The position numbers were made by a program, and so were the translations under genes. A stretch of DNA of 64,000 nucleotides from Magnolia sinica (taxonomy: Eukaryota; Streptophyta; Magnoliopsida; Magnoliales; Magnoliaceae). Positions within the stretch are counted from its first letter, which is position 1. Each line of letters begins with the position of its first letter. The notes under the pieces are model-generated. The model was not told the origin of the DNA and searched no databases. It worked only from the letters and a program-made list of their open reading frames with translations. The stretch lies in contig NC_080581.1 of assembly GCF_029962835.1 (NCBI RefSeq), positions 22,272,001-22,336,000 on the forward strand, in the 5' to 3' direction. Positions 57,231 to 64,000 of this stretch are shown here, in pieces.

Positions 57231-58140
57231 CCTGTACCCTAATTAAGGCCCTGTTTTAGTGCCATAATGACCCGAGATCTATACCTTGGTGACCATGCGA
57301 ACGTGGTGATTCGAATGCTACATAGCATGCTCTATTTCGACGACTAAATCGAAAGATGTGTGCCTCATTAGAATCAACGCATGACATGCATCGTACATGT
57401 GCAATGTAGGATTCACTTAGTATAAAATATCTAGAATAGTAAAATGCCATTTTCAAACCTAAAATTCAATGCAATTACGCCTTATCCCATACCTAGCCAT
57501 TTCTCTCCCATGTCTTCTTGCCCCTCTTTCAATGATGGTCATACCGTCCTTGCCCATATAACCCACTCTCATCCATCTCACCATCACTCTTGCATTAAAG
57601 AATATAGAGAAAGAAAAGATAAAGTTGAAGAATATAGAGAAAGAAAAGATAAAGTTGAACGAGAGATCAGAGGAGGTTAGGGAGAAGGAGTGGTTATCTT
57701 AATCGTTCGTATATACCCCATCTCCAAATCAACCGTTGAGGTGAGTGGACGGGTCATTTACCCATTACCTTGATGTCGGGCCCATCAAATGGACTCCATC
57801 TTGACGTATATGTTGATATCCGTGTCATCTTTCCTTTTTAATAAAAGATGAGACCCACCTGTCCACTCAATCCAGCGTGGCCAACATATGGTCCACCTTG
57901 ATGTGCATATGATTCATGTATATGGGTCCCATAGTTGCATAAGCTCATTCGATGGCTGTAATTCTATATTTGTTTTGCCCTCTCCAATTCTCGTTTCTTA
58001 GGTTTTGATGGATATGCAAAGCTCAATAGGCCGACCATGAGTTGGCCAACTTCGTGGACGGAGTAGATCACTTACGTGAATCCCACTTATGTATTTACAA
58101 AAATAACAATAAAATAGGTAGTTAGTGTAAAAAACATTGC
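57231..58140. other. Intergenic, with a 27-bp tandem duplication
   Basis: No gene recognised. GAATATAGAGAAAGAAAAGA plus TAAAGTT is repeated twice at 57600-57653. Fragments of the GGGCCCACC repeat class occur at 57775-57960 (CGGGCCCATCAAATGG, GAGACCCACCTGTCC). Open frames here are unsupported. Confidence 0.6.
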
Positions 58141-58860
58141 ATGCAAAGGTGTCTACTTCCACGGGGTGAGGTTTTCACTCGTAGATCCACCTTAAAGCTT
58201 GTGATGAATCCATGTTGTTGATCCTTTTTGTCACATTATTTTATAAGGTATGTGTTATCCAAACCGTCCATCCATTTGGCGATCTCTTCGTAAGGCTTGA
58301 GATGAAAAATAAGACAGATCTATCTATCAACTGGACCACACTACAAAAAGCAATGGGGGATTGAATGTCTACCATTGAAACCCTTTTGGGAGCCACAGAA
58401 GTTTTAGAGTAATATGAAATTTGTTTTTCCTCTTCACCCATGTATTTTTAACCTTATTAACAGATTGGATGGAAAATAAACATTATAGTGGGACTTACAA
58501 ATTTTTTAACGGTGAAAATCATTATCTTCAATGCTATTTCTCACAAACATCACGATAAACCCCACATGGTTCCTAACACAAAACTTCTCACAAAAGGCTT
58601 TGGTAGTAAATCCATGTCCCTGGTGCACCAGGCATTCTACTTCTAAAGCGGTGGGAGTAGATTAAGTGTGGCCCTGGCCTCACCAATGACAGTGAAGCCC
58701 TTACCATGGGGTCCAGCTTGATCCATATATTTTATATCCACATTGTTCATTCATTTTTCAACATCATTTTAGGGCTTAGGCTTCCCTGAGATTGAAGCTC
58801 GACCATAGCACTTCGCAATGACCACTTAGTGATAAAGGAGGCAGGGTATATGGATCTTTT
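58140..58860. repeat. GGGCCCACC-type repeats, diverged
   Basis: One copy at about 58140-58630 has inverted arms (GGTGAGGTTTTCAC...GTTGATCC on the left, ATCACGATAAACCCCAC...AAGGCTTT on the right) and the usual middle (AACCGTCCATCCATTT, TCTACCATTGAAACCC, AACAGATTGGATGGAAAATAAA). A partial copy follows at 58670-58850. Confidence 0.6.
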
Positions 58861-59740
58861 GCAATGGTATCTGAAGCCATTATTTATTAAGCTCTTTGAG
58901 TACTTTTTGTATTTTTGGAGGACGAAAATGTCCCTTTAGCAGCCGTCCCTCGTATGATAATAGCTTTTCATGGAAGTCAAGAGGACCTTTTGAGAATAGC
59001 GATGTAGGCTCCACTAAGTCAATGATTGAGGCTACCCCTCGGTCGATCTGATCGGTTCAGTTTAATCAGACAACCATGAACCTACAATAGGGTCAATTTT
59101 TTTAAAATAATAGAGTTATCTGTGGCTCAAAGTACATTAATGTTGTGTGTTAATTCGCAAATGTTTCATCCAGTGCAATCCATCTATGATGAGTTCTACC
59201 CTCAAACTTGGGCAGATGACGTGAAATTAAAATCCCTTTTATGTTGACAACTTGAATCTCCTACAAGATGATCAAGTGGGCCCCACACAAGATATATGAT
59301 AAGTTCAATAGGTGGGTCCCTTGCACGGGAAAACTATTTAGCATTTCTTTCTCTTTCTTCTTCAAATATATATATATATATATATATATATTTCACTGGA
59401 GCATACCAATGGTCGTTAGGACCATCGTCACCTCTATGAGACCCACTTCGGCAAGCTTTCGATGTTATTCCCTCCATTATGGTGATCCTTTGAGTATTTT
59501 CTTTTTAATGATTTTGAGACGCTCTTTGACGTATAGGCCATGATAACTAAAGGTAGGTTTAGGTTAGGATAATAGTGCCTTTTTTGTATTGTTTTTTTTT
59601 ACCAGTGGATATCAATTATGAGAATTTATGAAAGGGAGGAGGGTGTGATGGTTATCTTTATAATTATTTTTTATTTTTTTATGGATACGAATGGTGGGAG
59701 TTTATGAAAGTGATGAATTTTATAATGGAAGAATGTTGTA
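58861..59740. other. Intergenic, no gene recognised, (TA)n at 59367-59391
   Basis: Single-copy-looking sequence with a clean (TA)n run. GTGGGCCCCAC (59277) and similar words are isolated. No open frame with a known domain. Confidence 0.55.
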
Positions 59741-60250
59741 AAAACTTATGAATGGCGTGGATATACAATGTATACATGAAGGTAGGCCCCACGGTCAGGG
59801 AAGCACCCAACTTCTTGTCATTCGGGTAACAATGATCCACTCCCACTTTCTCTGACGTCTTGCATTTTTAGAAACGAATGTATAGGGCCCACTGTGATGT
59901 GTACCATGAAATCCACTCAGATCATTGGATGTGTACTTCTATGGAGGCTAGAGCCAAAAAAAAAAAAAAAAATCAGGCTGATATGCGATTCAAGTGGGCC
60001 GTACCAATGGGAACAGTTGGGGAGAGACGTCCTCCCTTCAATGTTACCATGCCCAACATAAGGAGCACGTGAAATCCATTCCAACCATTGGATGCCACAC
60101 CAAATGTTAGGCCTAATGCCTAAAAATGCAAGCCCATACATAATTCAAGTGGGCCATACTAAGGGAAACAGTTTGGAGGGTTAATTATACCTGCACACTA
60201 TTTTAGATCGTGTGGTCTACCTGAACTCATCTACTGGTTGGGGTGGATTT
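59740..60250. repeat. GGGCCCACC-type repeats, partial copies
   Basis: Phrases GTAGGCCCCACGG, GGGCCCACTGTGATGTGTACC, ATTCAAGTGGGCC(A/G)TAC (twice, 59987 and 60138) and GGGAAACAGTT indicate two partial copies in tandem. A poly-A run at 59956-59972. Confidence 0.55.
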
Positions 60251-60542
60251 TACATAAACAGTACTGTGATTGGGCTATGGAAAGAAGCAACTCATTTTCC
60301 TCTTTAATTAACTTTTCGGTAGGCATGATTTATTAGAAATAGGAATGCATGCTCTTATCGTGCTGAGTAAACTCAGTTGGGCCTACTATGAATGTATGTT
60401 GGTTACCTACACCGTCCATCGGTTTTAGTGGAGTCCAAAATATAAGTATGCCTAAAGCTCAAGTGGACCACACCAAAGGAAACAGTGGGAATAATGACTT
60501 CCACAGTTGAAACCTTGCTAGGGCATACACTGATGTTTATTT

Positions 60543-61251
60543 TTTTATTTTATTTTATTTTATTTTTTCTTTTTAAAAAAAAAAAAAACCCAAACCTCTG
60601 TTCATTTAAAAAAATTCACCACCTTTACATCTGACATACCCTTTTAGATAAAACAGGGGTCCATCCATGACAAGCACGTGTTAATTACAAAAAAAAAAAA
60701 ACAGTAGGTGGATCAGAACATCTTAACAGAGCCTAATCCAACCTTATCCGGAAAGATAGAACCTCTAGCCTACTTAGGAAGAGCCGCCTGACGATCGAAG
60801 CAAATATAAGACTGGGAAGCACTCACTAGCTGGGCCATACTATCCGCTGGCGAGTTCCCTTCCCGCACAACATGCACAAATCTGATGCGGCCCCTTCACT
60901 GCAACTGATGAATTCTATATAACCACATCTTCCATTTCCAACCCGGCTCCGCATCTCCTTTGAGCAAATCAACCACCAGCCTAGAATCCGATTTTAAAAT
61001 AATCTAGCTATAACCCCTTTGAATCCCGATAGTTAGGCCGTCATACACAGCACGCAACTCTGCAACCGTGTTTGTGCCGACCCCATAACCTGTCGAAAAT
61101 GTGAAAAGGAAATTGCCCACCTCCCTTCTGCAAACACCCCCACCTCCTGCATTACCCGGATTGCCTTTGGACGAGCCATCTACATTAATTCTAACCCAAC
61201 CTGGCGATGGCCGCTCCCATCTAATCATAACAACATGACTGATAGACACAG
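60543..61251 (-). mobile_element. 5'-truncated L1-type LINE, TSD TGATGTTTATTT
   Basis: Minus-strand reading ends in an A-rich tail (reverse of the TATTTTATTTTATTTT run at 60543-60570). It is flanked by TGATGTTTATTT at 60531-60542 and 61252-61263. The left flank belongs to the same repeat as the right flank, which identifies an insertion. It keeps only the RNase H end of the second frame plus a 3' untranslated part. About 0.7 kb remains of a roughly 6-kb element. Confidence 0.82.
60778..61249 (-). pseudogene. RNase H domain of the plant L1 second ORF, broken
   Basis: Minus strand: RINVDGSSKGNPGNAGGGGV, NTVAELRAVYDGLTIGIQRG, then (after an in-frame stop) IILKSDSRLVVDLLKGDAEP and, after a second stop, RIRFVHVVREGNSPADSMAQ. 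The conserved acids D (VDGSS), E (AELRA), D (SDSR) and D (ADSMA) of the RVT_3 type RNase H are all readable in one frame with two stops. This domain terminates the pol frame of many plant L1 elements. Confidence 0.85.
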
Positions 61252-62374
61252 TGATGTTTATTTATCATCCAATCTGTTCATAAGATCACATAGACATGGA
61301 AGAAGGGAAAAAACAAATATAATCTTAATCCAAAAATTCTATGGGCCCCATGAAAATTTCAACGGTAGAATTTCAATTCACACTATTTACCATGGTGAGG
61401 TCCACTTGAGATTTGGATATATTTCATTTTTGGGATCAAGCCGTCAAATTATCTTTTAAAATAGATGGACGGAGTAGATAAAATATTTAATCACGGTAGA
61501 CCCATGGAGTTTACTCAGTATGCTTACTGTATTGAGTTACTCAATAGGCAATTTGCTACCCATTTATTAGGAATCGGATTGCATACTGAGTTACTCAGTA
61601 GGCTCTTATGGTACTAAGTAAACTCAGTTGGGCCCACTATGAAAATAAGTGGTTTATTTGCACCGTCCATGTGTTTTTTCAGCTCATTTAAGGGGTTGAG
61701 CCCAAAGTTGAAGCATATCCAAATCTCAAGTGGATCATACTGCAGGAAACAGTGGAATAATGATTTCCATCGTTGAAACCTTTCTAGGCCCCATAGTGAT
61801 GTCTATTTGTCATCCAACCTGTTAATAAGATCACAAAGACATGGATGAAGGGGAAAAATAAATATAAGCTTAATCCAAAAACTCTGTGACACCCAAGAAT
61901 TTTTCAACAATATACATTCAATTCATATTGTTTCATGTGGTGTGGTGCATTTGAGCTTTGGATATTCTTCATTTTTGGTCCCATGCTATAAAATTATCTG
62001 ATAAAATGGATGGATGGAGTGGATAAAATACATAGATCATAGTGAACCCCACAGAGTTTACTCAGTACGCTATGAGTTACTTAGTACGCAATCCGCTTGC
62101 CATTTATTAACGTTAAATAGCATTTAATTCGGACCTCTAATTGGACGAACAGCTATGCACCTAGAGTTGTACACGAGCCAAGCTAGCTCGAAAAGCTCGC
62201 TCGGCTTAGCTGGATCTAGCTCGACTCGACTCGACTCAAACAATGACTCAAGACGAGCCAAGCTTTATATGACCTCGCTCGTTTTGAAAACAAGCCAAGT
62301 TCAAACATAGGGAAGTTTGACTCGACTTGACTCAAACCCGGCTTGGCTCGAAGCTCAAGTTCGACTCGACTCAA

Positions 62375-62375
<1 letters not shown>

Positions 62376-62409
<34 letters not shown>

Positions 62410-62411
62410 AT
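62376..62411. repeat. (TA)n microsatellite inside the hAT-like element
   Basis: An AT/TA run with one CA interruption. Confidence 0.9.
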
Positions 62412-62507
62412 ATTTTAAAATTAAAAAAAATTAAAACATAAACCCCACCGTACCCGTCCTTCCCTCTCTTATCCTTTCCCTTCCTTACCTTACTCGTTGC
62501 GCTCGAG

Positions 62508-62508
<1 letters not shown>

Positions 62509-62541
<33 letters not shown>

Positions 62542-62615
62542 CTCAACCACTCGCTCGAGCTTGACTCAGTATCTACCCGACTTGTCTCAGCTGTATGGCC
62601 TACACTCACCCGAGC

Positions 62616-62670
<55 letters not shown>

Positions 62671-62765
62671 CTCAACCACTCGCTCGAGCTTGACTCAGTA
62701 TCTACCCGACTTGTCTCAGCTGTATGGCCTACACTCACCCGAGCTTTCCTCTCTCTCTCTCTCTT
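62509..62765. repeat. Tandem duplication of an 82-bp block joined by (CT)n runs
   Basis: Three (CT)n runs (62511-62538, 62621-62667, 62750-62764) alternate with two nearly identical copies of a block starting CCACTCAACCACTCGCTCGA and ending CACCCGAGCTTTCCT. This is a repeat of repeats, giving open frames on both strands that are not genes. Confidence 0.88.
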
Positions 62766-63149
62766 AGCACCAACAACAAGGTACCCTTTATGGCTATATC
62801 TAATATTATATATTTGTGTATATTATTAATTAAATATTTGATTTGGGGGTTGGGTCAGTTGGGTCGAGTTGCTAGGTTAAGTTAGGTGCGGGTTGCAGTT
62901 TGGGTTAGGTTGGGAGCAAGCTCGACTCGACTCGAGGTAAGCTCGACTCGACTCGATCCACTAGCTCACCTTGAACTCGACTCGAAAGTTTTGGCAAACA
63001 AGCCAAGCTTCAATAGTAAGATCGGGCTCGAACTTGAGAAGAGCATGGACAAGCCAATCTAAGCTTAGCCCACCTTGACTTGACTTGGCTCGATGTACAG
63101 CCCTATGCGCAGCTGAGGAACTTCCCCTGAGGTCAGGCACAGATTTCCA

Positions 63150-63665
63150 GTGACAGCCTTTCGCGGGAAGTTCCCACATAAGGATTCTGGGTGGGGTTTA
63201 CTGCGAAGTTTGTGAGAAATCCAATACATTCAACAATTTTTAAAGCTAATTTTAGGACATGTGGCCAAAAATGAGAATGATCCAAAACTCAAGTGGGCCA
63301 TACGTGATGAAACAATGGGAAAAGAAATGCCTACCATTGAAACCTTCTTAACTCCAACCTGATGTTTATATGCCATCTAAATCGTTTATAAGGTCATTTT
63401 CATTGAGATGAAATGAAAACACCAAAAACTTAGACTGATATAAAACTTTGTGGCCATATAAATGTTTTAATGGTGGCCACTAAATATCCATTGTTTCCTC
63501 TCACGTGGCCTAGTTGAAATTTTGATACACCTTGTATTTGGACGAATATTTTAAAATTAGCTCGAAAAATTGATGGATCGGTTAGATTTCTCATGAACAT
63601 CGTAGTAGGCCCCACCCATAATCCTTGTACAATAACTTCTTGCGAAAGCTTTTGCAGGAAATCTG
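63150..63665. repeat. Palindromic GGGCCCACC-type element with long inverted arms
   Basis: Left arm (about 63158-63240): CCTTTCGCGGGAAGTT, AAGGATTCTGGGTGGGGTTT, GTGAGAAATCC. Right arm (63578-63660) is the inverse: GGATTTCTC-like, GGCCCCACCCATAATCCTTG, AACTTCTTGCGAAAGCTTTTG. The arms pair over about 80 bp with mismatches. No TSD defined. Confidence 0.65.
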
Positions 63666-63757
63666 CATTCGGTGAGGTCGAGCTGTGTGGGCCCACTGTG
63701 AGATGTGTCGAACATCTACCTCATTAGCCAGATGCACCATTCCCATTCCATGGTTTG

Positions 63758-63761
<4 letters not shown>

Positions 63762-63799
<38 letters not shown>
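63762..63799. repeat. (TA)n microsatellite
   Basis: A clean dinucleotide run of almost 40 bp. Confidence 0.95.
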
Positions 63800-63801
<2 letters not shown>

Positions 63802-63889
63802 ATGTAAGCCGTAAGATGAGGAGAACGGCTGGCATTCAACTATACTGAGAGAGGGAGGGTGTTATAAAAAAAAAAAAAAAAATACTCTC

Positions 63890-64000
63890 CCACACTCATG
63901 GAGACACTCTTGGAATTGCAGTTGCGTGGTGGAAGCCTTTCTTTTAATATCCTGTGAAAGGATTCCATGTAGGGCCCACTATAATGTTTGTGATAAATTC
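63890..64000. repeat. Start of a further GGGCCCACC-type element, cut by the window
   Basis: GAAAGGATTCCATGTAGGGCCCACTATAATGTTTGTGATAAATTC resembles the arm at 63175-63225 (split phrase: AAGGATTC, GGGCCCACTATAATG). It continues beyond the window. Confidence 0.55.

Larger units (their letters stand above)
60326..62102. repeat. Tandem dimer of a palindromic GGGCCCACC-type element, LINE inserted in unit 1
   Basis: Unit 1 runs about 60326-61557 (including the LINE) and unit 2 about 61558-62102, each near 545 bp without the LINE. Each starts at TTATTAG(A/G)AAT(A/C)GGA, passes CTGAGTAAACTCAGTTGGGCC, and ends with the inverted arm GGAGTTTACTCAGTA and GAGTTACT(C/T)A(G/A)TA. The inverted arms have ACTGAGTAAACTC in common. 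Confidence 0.62.
62161..63105. mobile_element. hAT-like non-autonomous element with CTCGACTCGACTCG core
   Basis: Left end TAGAGTTGTACACGAGCCAAG and inverted right end TAGGGCTGTACATCGAGCCAAG pair well. Imperfect 8-bp flanks CTATGCAC (62153-62160) and CTATGCGC (63103-63110) overlap the ends, so the exact border is uncertain by a few bases. The core is made of GAGCCAAGC and CTCGACTCGA words plus CT microsatellites. No protein domain. Confidence 0.6.

Noticed and set aside
62216-62829. Arg-Glu and Ser-Leu repeat proteins on both strands
   Set aside because: Products of the (CT)n runs and the duplicated 82-bp block.
1-64000. tRNA, rRNA or CRISPR arrays
   Set aside because: No cloverleaf, rRNA or regular repeat-spacer pattern was seen; the only tRNA-related signals are the retrotransposon primer sites.

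Overview
The window is repeat-dense plant nuclear DNA with no intact host gene. The evidence is plant-type LTR retrotransposons (chromovirus, Athila-like and SIRE-like Copia with tRNA primer sites), CACTA DNA transposons carrying fragments of plant genes that keep their introns, a plant LINE tail, and a crowd of short interspersed repeats built around GGGCCCACC. The last type suggests a magnoliid-like angiosperm; that taxonomic guess is weak and rests on repeat style alone.

Most of the window is one nested stack that can be resolved from target-site duplications (TSDs). (1) The outermost layer is a plus-strand SIRE-like Copia fragment (44139-47673). (2) A minus-strand Athila-type Gypsy element (about 6244-44138, net length near 10 kb) sits against it. 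(3) The Athila copy was hit by a Tekay/Del-type chromovirus (1-6243, in its 3' LTR), a 5.7-kb solo LTR (9548-15240, TSD CCACC), a 4.8-kb solo LTR of the chromovirus family (15870-20634, TSD CATAG) and a 15.9-kb CACTA transposon (22110-37970, TSD GTT). (4) The CACTA was hit by a nearly 10-kb Copia element (26537-36467, TSD GTATT), and a solo LTR of that Copia family (37973-39954, TSD GTGGT) landed across the CACTA/Athila junction. The SIRE-like LTR was also hit by a solo Athila LTR (45825-47082, TSD CTTGG) and by a second CACTA that starts at 47674.

Both CACTA elements belong to one family (related CACTACC ends, TAGCTACGG-type subterminal repeats, a shared left-end module) and both carry pieces of unrelated host genes with splice sites. 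CACTA-1 holds fragments resembling a SIS8/EDR1-like Raf-type MAPKKK, CDC48, an alpha-mannosidase and an EREX-like coiled coil. CACTA-2 holds ABCA1-like, CRINKLY4-related, LEUNIG and CULLIN1 fragments plus several exon-like pieces that I do not recognise. No transposase was recognised in either.

The right end (about 56.2-64.0 kb) has no gene. It holds GGGCCCACC-type repeats, a 5'-truncated L1-type LINE (60543-61251) with a 12-bp TSD, a hAT-like non-autonomous element (about 62161-63105) and microsatellites.

A recurrent pattern stands out. The LTRs of three unrelated families each carry an array of short palindromes directly upstream of a TATA box: CGACTGGTCGA-like in Athila and the SIRE-type Copia, and TTCGGTGTCACCGAA-like in the plus-strand Copia.
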